From Cryomorphaceae bacterium (GTDB lineage: Bacteria > Bacteroidota > Bacteroidia > Flavobacteriales > ECT2AJA-044), in NCBI GenBank assembly GCA_017798125.1, contig CP059070.1:2728001-2792000 (forward strand): DNA of 64,000 nucleotides, in the 5' to 3' direction. Below the pieces are notes generated by a model. It searched no databases, had not been told where the DNA came from, and saw only the letters and a list, made by a program, of their open reading frames with translations. This document shows positions 8,296 through 16,877 of this stretch, in pieces; positions within the stretch are counted from its first letter, which is position 1; each line of letters starts with the position of its first letter. A program made the translations under genes and the position numbers.

Positions 8296-8848
8296 TGTTC
8301 GCATAAGTGTTGGCGTGCACTTCTGGCCAGCGATCTCGATTCATCCAAAGTACTTCTTCGATGTCCTCTTCTACTTGAGGAATCAAAGACTGCTGACCGC
8401 TACTGGTCATGGCGTACCAATGCGTTTTCTTCAACACGGGCTTTCCCTTTATGCGATAGGTATGGTACGTGGGAAATACGGGTGACCCCAAGGTCAAGTC
8501 GTTCACACCACACTCCTCCTCTACTTCTCTAATTGCGGACTCTTCAGGGGTTTCTCCTTTTTCCATTTTTCCTTTAGGCAGATCCCACTTTCCCCAGCGC
8601 TTGATCACCAGCAACTCATTATTGGGGTTGAATACGAGTCCACCAGCGGCTTCCACCCAATTAAAAAGCGCCTTAAAGACACTCCACAGATGCTCCACAT
8701 CCCCTTCAAACTCAGCGCGTTCTATTCTTCCATTCTCCAGGTCCTCAAAGGCCTTTTTAAGCGCAGTACTTAACCCGTTATTTTCATGTTCAGAAATCGG
8801 CCCTGACTTGAGCAGGAGCGGGCGATCATTGACAAAAACTTCATACAT
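8267..8848 (-). CDS. Nudix hydrolase
   Basis: 193 residues. The Nudix box GX5EX7REUXEEXGU is complete at 93-115 (GKMEKGETPEESAIREVEEE, then CGV). Such enzymes hydrolyse nucleoside diphosphates linked to another moiety; the substrate cannot be read from the motif. An N-terminal extension of about 65 residues precedes the fold, beginning MYEVFVNDRPLLL. The motif order and the GKWDLPKGKME start resemble the group of putative (di)nucleoside polyphosphate hydrolases found next to pyrE in Bacteroidota. The gene diverges from pyrE with only 8 bp between the start codons and converges on coaD with a 29-bp overlap. Confidence 0.88.
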   Translation of the reverse strand: MYEVFVNDRPLLLKSGPISEHENNGLSTALKKAFEDLENGRIERAEFEGDVEHLWSVFKALFNWVEAAGGLVFNPNNELLVIKRWGKWDLPKGKMEKGETPEESAIREVEEECGVNDLTLGSPVFPTYHTYRIKGKPVLKKTHWYAMTSSGQQSLIPQVEEDIEEVLWMNRDRWPEVHANTYANISRLLRAQT

Positions 8849-8851
8849 TTG
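8844..8851 (+). promoter_or_regulatory. -7 promoter box TACATTTG in front of pyrE
   Basis: TACATTTG matches TAnnTTTG, overlaps the start codon of the divergent Nudix gene and ends 5 bp before the pyrE ATG at 8857. Transcription from it would begin at or next to the ATG, giving a leaderless or nearly leaderless message. No -33 TTG is seen at the normal spacing. Confidence 0.4.
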
Positions 8852-8856
8852 AACCC

Positions 8857-9498
8857 ATGATTTTAGACCGTGAAGCGGCCAAGAAAACGGCCGAATTTCT
8901 CCTGCAAATTAAGGCAATTAAACTCCAACCCAGTGACCCCTTCACTTGGGCTTCTGGTTGGAAATCACCCATCTACTGCGACAACCGGTTGAGCTTGAGC
9001 TATCCGCCCATACGCACCTACTTGCGCGATGAGATGGCCAAAGCCATACTTACCCAGTACGGTACGCCCAACGTTATTGCTGGAGTAGCTACAGGTGCCA
9101 TTGCCATCGGCGCCTTGGTTGCTGAGAAATTGAACTTGCCCTTTGTCTACATCCGAAGCAAGTCAAAAGCTCATGGCCGTCAAAACCAAATTGAAGGACA
9201 TTTGGAACGCGGTCAAAACGTGGTCATCATTGAGGACCTCATCAGTACCGGTATGAGTAGCTTGGCGGCCTATGGAGCATTGAAAGAAGCAGAAGCCAAC
9301 ATCATGGGAATGGCCGCTATTTTCACCTACGGATTCGATGTTGCGAAACAAAACTTCGAGGATGCGGGTTGTGACTTGGTGACCTTGAGCGATTACCACC
9401 ACTTGCTGGAACGTGCAGAAGAATTGGATTATGTACGTGATAATGAGCTCGAGACCTTAAAGGAATGGCGCACCGCCCCGGATCAGTGGGGTCAATAA
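8857..9498 (+). CDS. pyrE: orotate phosphoribosyltransferase
   Basis: 213 residues, the normal length. PyrE joins orotate and PRPP to give orotidine 5'-phosphate in pyrimidine synthesis. The PRPP-binding motif VVIIEDLISTGMSS is at 122-135, the flexible catalytic loop KAHGRQNQIEG at 104-114, and the orotate-binding segment FTWASGWKSPIYCDNR at about 29-44. A SRPBCC-domain gene follows after 10 bp, an arrangement common in Flavobacteriales, so the two are probably cotranscribed. The start lies 8 bp from the divergent Nudix start. Confidence 0.95.
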   Translation: MILDREAAKKTAEFLLQIKAIKLQPSDPFTWASGWKSPIYCDNRLSLSYPPIRTYLRDEMAKAILTQYGTPNVIAGVATGAIAIGALVAEKLNLPFVYIRSKSKAHGRQNQIEGHLERGQNVVIIEDLISTGMSSLAAYGALKEAEANIMGMAAIFTYGFDVAKQNFEDAGCDLVTLSDYHHLLERAEELDYVRDNELETLKEWRTAPDQWGQ

Positions 9499-9508
9499 TT
9501 TGGGAACT

Positions 9509-9895
9509 ATGAAAATTGAAAGCAATGTGGTCCGAATCGCAAAATCGGACCGTGAACTCTTCGAATTCTTCAGTGTGATGGAGAATTTTGGCAAGCTCAT
9601 GCCAGACGATGTACAGCTTTTTGAAGCGCGAGAAGACGGATTCAAATTTGCGCTAAAAGGCATGCCAGAAGTGAAGCTCAAAAAAGAGTCTGAAGAACCC
9701 AACAAGCGCATTGAGTTGGGGTCTGCCGGATCGGTTCCCTTCAAACTCATTGGCGAAATCAACGCCGTTAGTGAAAATGAAAGCGATGTTCAGCTTTTCT
9801 TCACCGGTAACTTCAACCCCATGTTGAAAATGATGGTCGAGCGCCCCTTGAAAAGCTTTATTGGCAAGCTCGAAGAAAAACTGGCCACCCTCTAA
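9509..9895 (+). CDS. SRPBCC (START/Bet v1-like) domain protein
   Basis: 128 residues from ATG 9509; a TTG at 9500 is also in frame but less likely. The pattern of an N-terminal strand with a conserved helix (SDRELFEFFSVMENFGKLMP) followed by strands and a long C-terminal helix (MLKMMVERPLKSFIGKLEEKL) matches the helix-grip SRPBCC fold that binds hydrophobic ligands. The family accompanies pyrE in many Bacteroidota, but no biochemical role is known. The stop at 9895 abuts the convergent birA stop at 9896. Confidence 0.75.
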   Translation: MKIESNVVRIAKSDRELFEFFSVMENFGKLMPDDVQLFEAREDGFKFALKGMPEVKLKKESEEPNKRIELGSAGSVPFKLIGEINAVSENESDVQLFFTGNFNPMLKMMVERPLKSFIGKLEEKLATL

Positions 9896-10639
9896 CTAGA
9901 GGAACTTTACCTCCTTAAAAGCATAAGGACGTTGTTGTCCATCTTGGTCGCGAAGAATGAGTCGACCAGAGGGCTCTACTCCTACGATGACGGCCTTAAA
10001 GGGTCCGCGATCATCCTCGTAGGAAAACCAACCCGCGTTCCGGTGCAAGACCTTGAAATAGTCCGCGCGAAGATCGCGCTTGGAATGCCGGATCTGCAGG
10101 TAACGTGCTTCCAAGTAAGAGAAGATCTTTTGAAGCTCTTGACGCGGATTGTATTGCTCCCTTGTCAATCGGTACAACGATGTCGCATCAGGAAGATTCG
10201 ACGGAAATCGCCGTTGATTCAAATTGATCCCAATGCCGATGATGGACTGCCCTATCAGCGTTCCTTTGAGCTGATTCTCAATCAATATCCCCGCGACCTT
10301 TTTACCGTCAATAAGGAGGTCATTCGGCCATTTTATCCGCACCCCATCAACGCGCTCTGACAAATAGTCATAGAGGGCCAAACTCACTGCTTTGTTCAGG
10401 CGAAACTGGTCGGTTGCCGGGAGGAAATGGGGGTATAAAACCAAGCTAAAGGTCAGGCTTTCAGCGGGTTTACTATACCACTCGTTATTGACTTGGCCCC
10501 GTCCCGACGTCTGATTCGGAGTATAAATTACCGTCCCCTCTGGAACATTTTGATCGCGCAACACCTTTAGGGCATAACTATTGGTGGAGTCTAGTTGCTC
10601 GTGCTCAATGAGGGTGCGGCCAACAAATAGTGGATTCAT
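9896..10639 (-). CDS. birA: biotin--[acetyl-CoA-carboxylase] ligase
   Basis: 247 residues. It attaches biotin through biotinyl-AMP to the biotin carrier domain of carboxylases. Seen motifs: STNSYA (about 18-23) at the active-site entrance, the biotinyl-AMP loop GRGQVNNEW (about 46-54; the classical form is GRGRxGRxW), and KWPNDLLIDGKKVAGILIE (about 99-117). The N-terminal DNA-binding domain of E. coli BirA is absent, so it is a monofunctional ligase and not a repressor. It diverges from rsfS across a 95-bp gap holding a dispersed palindrome at 10665; birA-rsfS-ftsH is a standard Bacteroidota order. Confidence 0.93.
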   Translation of the reverse strand: MNPLFVGRTLIEHEQLDSTNSYALKVLRDQNVPEGTVIYTPNQTSGRGQVNNEWYSKPAESLTFSLVLYPHFLPATDQFRLNKAVSLALYDYLSERVDGVRIKWPNDLLIDGKKVAGILIENQLKGTLIGQSIIGIGINLNQRRFPSNLPDATSLYRLTREQYNPRQELQKIFSYLEARYLQIRHSKRDLRADYFKVLHRNAGWFSYEDDRGPFKAVIVGVEPSGRLILRDQDGQQRPYAFKEVKFL

Positions 10640-10664
10640 TGATGTACAATGGTTTAGAACCGTG

Positions 10665-10685
10665 CATCGGCCCGTAGGGCGAAAA
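10665..10685 (-). repeat. dispersed palindrome, intergenic copy (copy 2)
   Basis: The plus strand reads CATCGGCCCGTAGGGCGAAA, so the element points to the minus strand (TTTCGCCCTACGGGCCGATG). It lies between the divergent birA and rsfS starts. It matches the other copies except for one outer stem base. Confidence 0.6.
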
Positions 10686-10734
10686 CTTTGGGACCCACAA
10701 ATTCGTTAACTTCGTACGTTAAACAAAACATTGA

Positions 10735-11106
10735 ATGAAAAACCCCCAAGGACCAGATTCAGAACAGCTGGTAGAGGTTATTGTCAAAGGGATCGAAGAG
10801 AAAAAAGGTCAAAACGTAACCATCATGGACTTGCGCGAAATCGAGCATGCCGTGACGGATTTTTTTGTGATCTGTGACGGTAATTCGAATACGCAAGTCA
10901 AAGCGATTGCAGACAGCATTGAAGAAGAGGTGCGCAAGGGGCTCAATGATAAGCCTTGGCACAAGGAAGGTAAAGAAGAGAGCGAGTGGGTACTCCTGGA
11001 CTACGTAAATGTAGTCGCCCACGTATTTCAACGCCCCATCCGGGAATTTTACAACATAGAGGAATTGTGGGGCGATGCGGAAATCCGCGAGATAGAAGTG
11101 AACTAA
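10735..11106 (+). CDS. rsfS: ribosome silencing factor RsfS
   Basis: 123 residues, the usual length of the RsfS/Iojap family. RsfS binds protein L14 on the 50S subunit and blocks subunit joining when nutrients are scarce. The family core VTDFFVICDGNSNTQVKAIA (about 39-58) and the WHKEGKEESEWVLLDYVNVVAHVF block (about 79-104) are intact. It is the first gene of the run rsfS-ftsH-LUD-DUF2007-cdsA, with ftsH starting 3 bp after its stop. A TTTG at 10687-10690 and TAACTTCG at 10707-10714 may form its promoter, with one mismatch in the -7 box and a short spacer. Confidence 0.94.
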   Translation: MKNPQGPDSEQLVEVIVKGIEEKKGQNVTIMDLREIEHAVTDFFVICDGNSNTQVKAIADSIEEEVRKGLNDKPWHKEGKEESEWVLLDYVNVVAHVFQRPIREFYNIEELWGDAEIREIEVN

Positions 11107-11109
11107 GCA

Positions 11110-13176
11110 ATGGCAGAAAACAAAGACGATAATCAACTCAATAAGTTGCGCGAACAGTTTCAGCGCAACCAGAATGGAAATGGCGGAGAAGGCGGAGGAT
11201 CGCCCAAACGTCGATTCAATTTCTATTGGATCTACGCCATCATTTTCTTGTTCTTCATCGGCATTCAGCTCTTCAGCGGCATGTATGCCAACCTACAGAA
11301 TACAAACTACCGCGATTTTGAGGGCTTCTTGGCCGGAAATGAAGTAGAAAAGGTAGTCATCGTGAACAACGAGAAGGCCGAAATCTACATCCGAAAAGAT
11401 GCCTTGTCTGAATCGAAGTTCGAAGAAGTACGCGATCAGCCTTTTGGCGGTGGAGTGAACGAGGGACCGCACTACGTCTTCAACATTGGTACGGTTGAAG
11501 AATTCAACAAAAAGCTAGAAGAATATCAGGAGGAGGAATCTCCGGTGATCGTGGAATACACCAAGCGCGAAAACGTCTGGGGCGATATCCTAAGCTGGGT
11601 CTTCCCGATCGTCATCATGGTGGCAATCTGGATCTTCATCATGCGTCGTATGAGCGGAGGTGGAGCCGGTGGAGGTCAAATCTTCAATATTGGCAAGTCC
11701 AAAGCGACCTTGTTTGATCAGAACAACAACGTGAAGGTTACCTTCAAAGACGTCGCTGGTTTGGAAGGCGCAAAAGAAGAGGTGCAAGAAATTGTCGACT
11801 TCTTGAAGAACCCAACCAAATACACCAACCTGGGAGGTAAAATTCCCAAGGGAGCTCTTCTCGTAGGACCCCCAGGAACAGGTAAAACCCTCTTGGCGAA
11901 AGCCGTGGCCGGAGAAGCCAAAGTGCCTTTCTTCAGCTTAAGTGGTTCTGATTTCGTTGAGATGTTCGTGGGTGTTGGTGCAAGCCGTGTACGTGACTTG
12001 TTCAAGCAAGCGAAAGAAAAGGCTCCAGCCATCATCTTCATCGATGAAATTGATGCTGTCGGTCGCAGTCGTGGACGTTCTCAGATGACGGGAGCCAACG
12101 ATGAACGCGAAAATACCCTGAACGCCCTTTTGACGGAAATGGACGGTTTCGGAACCGACACGAATGTAATTGTACTGGCGGCTACCAACCGTGCCGATGT
12201 ACTCGACCGCGCACTAATGCGTGCAGGACGTTTCGATCGTCAGATTCACGTGGACTTACCCGACTTGGCAGAACGTAAAGAGATTTTCGACGTGCACTTG
12301 CGCCCGCTGAAAATTAGCAAAGAGCTTGATATCGACTTTTTGGCTCGTCAAACGCCAGGATTCAGCGGAGCAGATATCGCCAACGTTTGTAACGAAGCGG
12401 CATTGGTCGCTGCCCGTAAAGGCAAGAAGGTTGTGGAACGTCAGGACTTCTTGGATGCCGTTGACCGAATCATCGGTGGACTAGAAAAGAAGAATAAGCT
12501 CATCTCGGACGAAGAGAAGAAAACCATCGCGTTCCACGAAGCGGGTCATGCGACCGTAAGTTGGCTGTTGGAACACGCGGCTCCACTGGTAAAGGTGACC
12601 ATCATTCCGCGGGGACGGAGCCTCGGTGCAGCTTGGTATTTGCCTGAGGAGCGCAGCATTACGCGTACCGAGCAGATGCTCGATGAAATGTGCGCCACTA
12701 TGGGAGGTCGTGCGGCTGAAAAAGTCATGTTTGACAAAATCAGTACGGGTGCCTTGAGTGATTTGGAAAAAGTGACCAAGCAGGCTCAAGCCATGGTTAC
12801 CATCTACGGACTGAACGATAAGATTGGAAATGTAACCTATTACGATTCCAGCGGTCAATCGGACTATAATTTTGGAAAGCCTTATTCGGAAAAGACCGCT
12901 GAGCTGATTGACTCAGAAGTCAAATCGCTCATTGAGAATCAATATGACCGAGCAATTGATTTGCTCGAGAACAATAAGGATAAACTTATTAAATTAGCGG
13001 AGAAGCTGCTTGAAGAGGAAGTCATCTTTAAAGAGGACCTCGAAGATATCTTCGGAAAACGACCTTGGAACAAAGAAGAAGAGGTCAAGGTAGAATCGAA
13101 CGGACACGAAGCACCTGCCGAGTCACCAAAGCCCGAAGCCCAAGACGAGCAGCCCGAAGTGGAGAAAGAAGTATGA
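11110..13176 (+). CDS. ftsH: ATP-dependent zinc metalloprotease FtsH
   Basis: 688 residues. FtsH is a hexameric inner-membrane AAA+ protease that degrades unassembled membrane proteins and regulators. Two membrane helices flank a periplasmic domain (about 38-58 and 155-177). Walker A GPPGTGKT is at 253-260, the Walker [13 protein letters not shown] follows at about 307-318, the second region of homology contains [20 protein letters not shown], and the zinc motif HEAGH is at 476-480, with the third ligand expected in [10 protein letters not shown] (about 547-556). The C-terminal tail is long and acidic. The Bacteroidota protein carries a Gln/Asn-rich N-terminal cytosolic extension. The stop overlaps the ATG of the LUD gene (ATGA). 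Confidence 0.97.
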   Translation: MAENKDDNQLNKLREQFQRNQNGNGGEGGGSPKRRFNFYWIYAIIFLFFIGIQLFSGMYANLQNTNYRDFEGFLAGNEVEKVVIVNNEKAEIYIRKDALSESKFEEVRDQPFGGGVNEGPHYVFNIGTVEEFNKKLEEYQEEESPVIVEYTKRENVWGDILSWVFPIVIMVAIWIFIMRRMSGGGAGGGQIFNIGKSKATLFDQNNNVKVTFKDVAGLEGAKEEVQEIVDFLKNPTKYTNLGGKIPKGALLVGPPGTGKTLLAKAVAGEAKVPFFSLSGSDFVEMFVGVGASRVRDLFKQAKEKAPAIIFIDEIDAVGRSRGRSQMTGANDERENTLNALLTEMDGFGTDTNVIVLAATNRADVLDRALMRAGRFDRQIHVDLPDLAERKEIFDVHLRPLKISKELDIDFLARQTPGFSGADIANVCNEAALVAARKGKKVVERQDFLDAVDRIIGGLEKKNKLISDEEKKTIAFHEAGHATVSWLLEHAAPLVKVTIIPRGRSLGAAWYLPEERSITRTEQMLDEMCATMGGRAAEKVMFDKISTGALSDLEKVTKQAQAMVTIYGLNDKIGNVTYYDSSGQSDYNFGKPYSEKTAELIDSEVKSLIENQYDRAIDLLENNKDKLIKLAEKLLEEEVIFKEDLEDIFGKRPWNKEEEVKVESNGHEAPAESPKPEAQDEQPEVEKEV

Positions 13177-13808
13177 GTAAAGGGTCCTTTGGAGGAGCAT
13201 TCAAACGAATCAAGGACGCCCTGAGCGGCAAGCCAGCCCAGGGGAATGATACCGCCTCCGCTAAAGGAAACAAATACCTAGAGCCCGAAAAGGGTCCGCT
13301 AGACGTACAATTTGCCCGTGAGTTCACAGAAGCTACGGGCAAATTTTTGTATTGCGAGCACGAAGCTGAGCTCGTAGAAAGTCTCCACAGACTATCCTTA
13401 GAATACAATTGGACTACGGTATTCGCTCGTGAAGACGAGCTGGCCTCTATCTTGCAGCGGGCCAACATCGATTTCGACACGGAAGATCGAAATGCCGACG
13501 CCTTTGTAAGCACCTGTGCCTTCTTGAGCGCCTACGACGGAGGAATTGTCGTCTCCTCCACACAAACCGGCGGAGAAAAACTCAATTGCTTTCCTTCAAC
13601 CCATATTGTGATCGCGTACACTTCTCAGTTGCACAAAAACCTCAGTGAAGGTATGCGCTGGTTCAAGAGCCAGAGCGAGGATATTCCCTCCAACATCACA
13701 ACAGTTCAAGTAAATAAGATTGAGAATACGAGCGGTATTCGAAGAGAATACGACCCCGCTGTACATCACGACGTTTTCTTACTTTTAGTGGAAGATCAAG
13801 CGACATGA
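13173..13808 (+). CDS. LUD (LutC/YkgG-like) domain protein
   Basis: 211 residues from ATG 13173, which overlaps the ftsH stop. The central and C-terminal part, with the DAFVSTCAFLSAYDGGIVVSS and CFPSTHIVIAYTSQL blocks, fits the LUD domain shared with LutC/YkgG proteins of lactate utilisation. LutA and LutB partners are absent, and the position between ftsH and cdsA is the fixed one in Bacteroidota, so a general role linked to envelope or ribosome functions is as likely as lactate oxidation. The function is unknown. The stop overlaps the DUF2007 gene by 4 bp. Confidence 0.78.
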   Translation: MSKGSFGGAFKRIKDALSGKPAQGNDTASAKGNKYLEPEKGPLDVQFAREFTEATGKFLYCEHEAELVESLHRLSLEYNWTTVFAREDELASILQRANIDFDTEDRNADAFVSTCAFLSAYDGGIVVSSTQTGGEKLNCFPSTHIVIAYTSQLHKNLSEGMRWFKSQSEDIPSNITTVQVNKIENTSGIRREYDPAVHHDVFLLLVEDQAT

Positions 13809-14005
13809 GTGAACTGATTCAAGTATACACGACGGACCAAGAATATCAAGCCAACCTCGTTTCGGACAAGCTTCGCGAGGCCGGAATTGAGCCTTTCCAA
13901 CTCAATAAACGAGACAGCATGTACCCCATTGGGTATGTTGAAATCAAGGTAGCGGCAAACGATGTGGAGCGCGCACGTGCTCTTATCGAGGAAAGCGGTC
14001 TATGA
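13805..14005 (+). CDS. DUF2007 small protein (putative signal-transducing protein)
   Basis: 66 residues. The fold pattern, a strand (LIQVYTT), a helix (EYQANLVSDKLREAGI), a middle strand pair ending in YVEIKV, and a final helix (DVERARALIEES), is that of DUF2007, a small ACT/GlnB-like domain. No ligand is established. It overlaps its neighbours by 4 bp on each side, which strongly supports it as a real gene despite its size. Confidence 0.8.
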   Translation: MSELIQVYTTDQEYQANLVSDKLREAGIEPFQLNKRDSMYPIGYVEIKVAANDVERARALIEESGL

Positions 14006-14802
14006 AAGATATGGTCGTCCGAGGACTCTCCGGAGTCCTTTATGTTGGTGCCGTTTGGGCCAGCTTGTGGTACGGCCCAACAAGTGCGTATCTCCTATTT
14101 CTATTTTTTCTAGCGGTTGGACTTTACGAAATGCAAGGAATCCTTGGTGATCAACCGAGGTCTTGGTGGCTCATCGCCGTACCTGCACTCTGGTATGCCT
14201 CCAGCGTTGCCGAACAGTACGGCTGGTCCGATGCTCGCCTCTACTACCCCATTGTCCTCTTTGTGTGGTTCGGAAGTCTCCTATTTCGAAAATCCAAGAC
14301 CATTACAGAAGACCTGACCCGAATAGGTGCCCTTTTCCTCTACCCTACGTTGAGCTTTTACCTCTTACCTCAAGTCCTTGGCGGACCTGACAACTGGAAA
14401 CCATTTCTGGTCCTAGGCGCCTTCCTGATGATTTGGACCAACGACACCTTCGCCTACATGACGGGGCGATTCTTCGGCAAGCGCCCCTTAGCCCCGAACA
14501 TCAGTCCCAATAAAACCATCGAAGGACTGCTTGGAGGAGTCCTCTTTCTGATGCTCTTAGCCTACAACCTCCACCTCATTTTCCCACAAAATTCCCAAGC
14601 CTTTTGGATCGGTTTTGGCCTCCTCATTGGCGCCACCAGCAACATTGGAGACTTGTTCGAATCTTGGCTGAAACGCAGGCGGGGCGTTAAAGACAGCGGC
14701 GCCATTATGCCCGGACACGGAGGAGTACTAGATCGGCTTGACAGCTTCATTTTCTCCATCCCCTTCATCTACGTTTACTGTCGCCTAGCGACTGGTTTAT
14801 AA
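14002..14802 (+). CDS. cdsA: phosphatidate cytidylyltransferase
   Basis: 266 residues, mostly membrane helices. CdsA makes CDP-diacylglycerol from CTP and phosphatidate, the precursor of all phospholipids. The family signature runs near the C-terminus (about 212-240): SNIGDLFESWLKRR followed by GVKDSGAIMPGHGGVLDRLD, with the metal-binding Asp residues present. Earlier, WTNDTFAYMTGRFFGKRPLAPNISPNKTIEG also matches the family. It closes the rsfS-ftsH run. Its TAA is part of a TAACTTTG promoter box for the next gene. Confidence 0.95.
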   Translation: MKDMVVRGLSGVLYVGAVWASLWYGPTSAYLLFLFFLAVGLYEMQGILGDQPRSWWLIAVPALWYASSVAEQYGWSDARLYYPIVLFVWFGSLLFRKSKTITEDLTRIGALFLYPTLSFYLLPQVLGGPDNWKPFLVLGAFLMIWTNDTFAYMTGRFFGKRPLAPNISPNKTIEGLLGGVLFLMLLAYNLHLIFPQNSQAFWIGFGLLIGATSNIGDLFESWLKRRRGVKDSGAIMPGHGGVLDRLDSFIFSIPFIYVYCRLATGL

Positions 14803-14831
14803 CTTTGGCACAGTCTTGGAACTATCCAAGA
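14800..14831 (+). promoter_or_regulatory. promoter box TAACTTTG and 5'-UTR hairpin of the adhesin-like lipoprotein operon
   Basis: TAACTTTG (14800-14807) fits TAnnTTTG and shares its TAA with the cdsA stop. Seven bases on, TCTTGGA-ACTA-TCCAAGA (14814-14831) forms a perfect 7-bp stem with a four-base loop, close to the predicted transcription start and 13 bp before the ATG. Such a hairpin could protect the 5' end of the mRNA. Confidence 0.45.
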
Positions 14832-14844
14832 CAAATCCAGAACC

Positions 14845-15567
14845 ATGAAACGCTTTATACTCTTTACCCTATCAATTTGCGCCTACGGCGCGATGTTTAC
14901 TTCCTGCGAAGACGCCTTCTGCGTCCAAGGATCAGGAGATGTGGAAATTCGCGACATCTTCGTCGAAGACTTCAGCGGAATTGAAAACCGTACCGTCATC
15001 GACATATACCTGACCCAGAGCTCAGACCCAAGCGGAATTGTTGAAGCTCGAGGTCAAAGCAACGTCCTTGATCAATTGGACATCACGGTGATTCAAGGAG
15101 TCTTGGTCATTGACAACAGAGAGTGCTTTTACACCGATGAGCAATTGGTCCTCTACATCGACGTTGATCAATTGGAAGAAATCCACCTCTACGGAAGCGG
15201 TGACGTATTCGGTGTTGGCGTCTTTGAAGTGGACGATATAGAACTGGACCTCAACGGCTCCGGTGATGTCGATCTAGAACTTTTGGCAGACGATATCGAA
15301 ACCGAGATTCGAGGATCCGGTGATATACGACTCCAAGGCGAAGCCGATTCTCATGACCTGCGCATCAGCGGCTCAGGAGATGTTGAAGCCTTTGGACTGT
15401 GGACCGAAGAAAGTGATGTGCGCATCTCCGGATCCGGAAGTGCGGAAGTCTATGCAGAAGACGTTCTCGATGTCGTCATCACTGGAAGTGGTTCCGTATA
15501 TTACAAGGGTTATCCGGACCTGAATGTCACCATTACAGGAAGCGGGTCCCTAATCAACGACAACTAA
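14845..15567 (+). CDS. lipoprotein with head-GIN/DUF2807 beta-solenoid domain
   Basis: 240 residues. An N-terminal signal with Cys at about 21 (FTSC) suggests a lipoprotein. The rest is a repetitive right-handed beta-helix in which Gly-Ser-Gly-[Asp/Ser] recurs about every 20 residues (at least nine times: GSGDVE, GSGDVF, GSGDVD, GSGDIR, GSGSAE, GSGSVY, GSGSLI and others), the pattern of DUF2807/head-GIN domain proteins. These are thought to be envelope or surface proteins; no ligand is known. It begins a plus-strand run of six genes. A second, differently patterned solenoid protein lies at 54.9 kb in a sigma-factor operon. Confidence 0.82.
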   Translation: MKRFILFTLSICAYGAMFTSCEDAFCVQGSGDVEIRDIFVEDFSGIENRTVIDIYLTQSSDPSGIVEARGQSNVLDQLDITVIQGVLVIDNRECFYTDEQLVLYIDVDQLEEIHLYGSGDVFGVGVFEVDDIELDLNGSGDVDLELLADDIETEIRGSGDIRLQGEADSHDLRISGSGDVEAFGLWTEESDVRISGSGSAEVYAEDVLDVVITGSGSVYYKGYPDLNVTITGSGSLINDN

Positions 15568-15569
15568 GC

Positions 15570-16076
15570 ATGAAACGACCTCAAGCCGGCGAATTTGCCG
15601 ACTTCTACGCTGGATACATCGACCTCGTCACCGAGGGCAACGGTATCCAAGCCCTAAGAGATTCAAAAAGAGAAGCAAAGGAACTTTGGAAATCCTGGCC
15701 TATTAACCGCCAGGACTTTTCCTATGCTCCTGGAAAGTGGACACCAAAGGACTTGGTGCAGCACCTCATCGATGCAGAACGCGTCTTTGCCTACCGGGCT
15801 ATGCGCTTTGGACGAGAGGACGCTACAGACCTACCGGGCTTTGACCACAATGCCTTTGTCGATAGTGCTCGCGCATCGGAAAGAAGTTGGCAAGACCTCA
15901 TTGATGAGTTTGAAGCGACCCGTGAATCGACCATTCATTTGTTTGAATCCTTAGGCGATCGCGAAGAGCTGAGCGGCACAGCGAACGGTTCACGCATGAG
16001 CTTACGGGGGCTTTGCTATGTGGTCTCCGGACATTTGCGTCATCACCTCAACATTATGAAAGAACGCTATCTATGA
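15570..16076 (+). CDS. DinB/YfiT-like four-helix metal-binding family protein
   Basis: 168 residues. Helical pattern with APGKWTPKDLVQHLIDAERVFAYRAMRF (about 52-79) and a C-terminal LCYVVSGHLRHHLNIMKERY (about 148-167). The His residues in QHLIDAE and in GHLRHHLN match the three-His metal site of the DinB superfamily. Members include thiol-dependent transferases and proteins of unknown role; nothing here points to a DNA-damage function. It starts 2 bp after the solenoid gene and its TGA overlaps the ATG of the next gene. Confidence 0.82.
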   Translation: MKRPQAGEFADFYAGYIDLVTEGNGIQALRDSKREAKELWKSWPINRQDFSYAPGKWTPKDLVQHLIDAERVFAYRAMRFGREDATDLPGFDHNAFVDSARASERSWQDLIDEFEATRESTIHLFESLGDREELSGTANGSRMSLRGLCYVVSGHLRHHLNIMKERYL

Positions 16077-16876
16077 AATCAAGTCACGAAATCGACTACG
16101 CCATCTTTGGAGAAGAAATGCAGGCGGTTCGCTTGGAACTCGATCAGGATGAAACCGTACTGGCCGAAGCCGGGAGTCTTATGATGATGGACGGAACGGT
16201 CGAAATGAACACCATTTTTGGAGATGGTTCTGGAAAATCTCAGACCATCATGGACAAACTGTTCTCCGCCGGAAAACGCGTGTTAACCGGTGAGCGACTC
16301 TTTATGACCACCTACACGCATCGAGGACCTGGGAAAGCACACGTTACCTTTGCCGCTCCTTATCCCGGAAAGGTCATTCCTATGGATTTGAGTCAGTTGG
16401 ACCACAAAATCATCTGCCAGAAAGATGCCTTCTTGGCGGCGGCCAAAGGCGTTCATATTGGAATTGAATTTCAGCGCCGACTCGGTGTAGGGTTCTTTGG
16501 CGGCGAAGGGTTCATCATGCAAAAGCTCGAAGGCGACGGAATGGCCTTCGTTCACGCGGGAGGAACTGTGGTCGAAAAAACCCTACTCCCCGGTGAAACC
16601 CTCAAAGTAGATACGGGCTGTTTGGTGGCTTTTACATCGCGAATCGACTACAATATTGAAACCGTCAAGGGAATTCGCAACGCCTTCTTCGGCGGAGAGG
16701 GCCTTTTCTTAGCACGTCTGACCGGGCCGGGAAAGGTTTGGATTCAGAGTATACCCTTCAGTCGATTGGCCGAACGCGTCTTTGCCGCAGCACCAAGTCA
16801 AGGTGGAAAACGCAAAGGCGAAGGTTCCATCCTCGGTGGAATAGGTGATTTGTTGGACGGAGATAATTCGTTCTAA
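16073..16876 (+). CDS. AIM24 / TIGR00266 family protein
   Basis: 267 residues from ATG 16073 (overlapping the DinB stop); an in-frame upstream extension is not coding. Features of the TIGR00266/AIM24 family are clear: EIDYAIFGEEMQAVRLELDQDETVLAEAGSLMMM at the N-terminus, the central GKVIPMDLS and DAFLAAAKGV blocks, and the glycine-rich FFGGEG repeats (about 143 and 205). The fold is a double-stranded beta helix resembling the tryptophan RNA-binding attenuator protein. Its function in bacteria is unknown; the yeast relative acts in mitochondrial inner-membrane organisation. Confidence 0.85.
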   Translation: MKSSHEIDYAIFGEEMQAVRLELDQDETVLAEAGSLMMMDGTVEMNTIFGDGSGKSQTIMDKLFSAGKRVLTGERLFMTTYTHRGPGKAHVTFAAPYPGKVIPMDLSQLDHKIICQKDAFLAAAKGVHIGIEFQRRLGVGFFGGEGFIMQKLEGDGMAFVHAGGTVVEKTLLPGETLKVDTGCLVAFTSRIDYNIETVKGIRNAFFGGEGLFLARLTGPGKVWIQSIPFSRLAERVFAAAPSQGGKRKGEGSILGGIGDLLDGDNSF

Positions 16877-16877
16877 G

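Noticed and set aside
13173-13808. LutC of a lactate-oxidation operon
   Set aside because: No lutA or lutB genes; position between ftsH and cdsA is fixed in this phylum.
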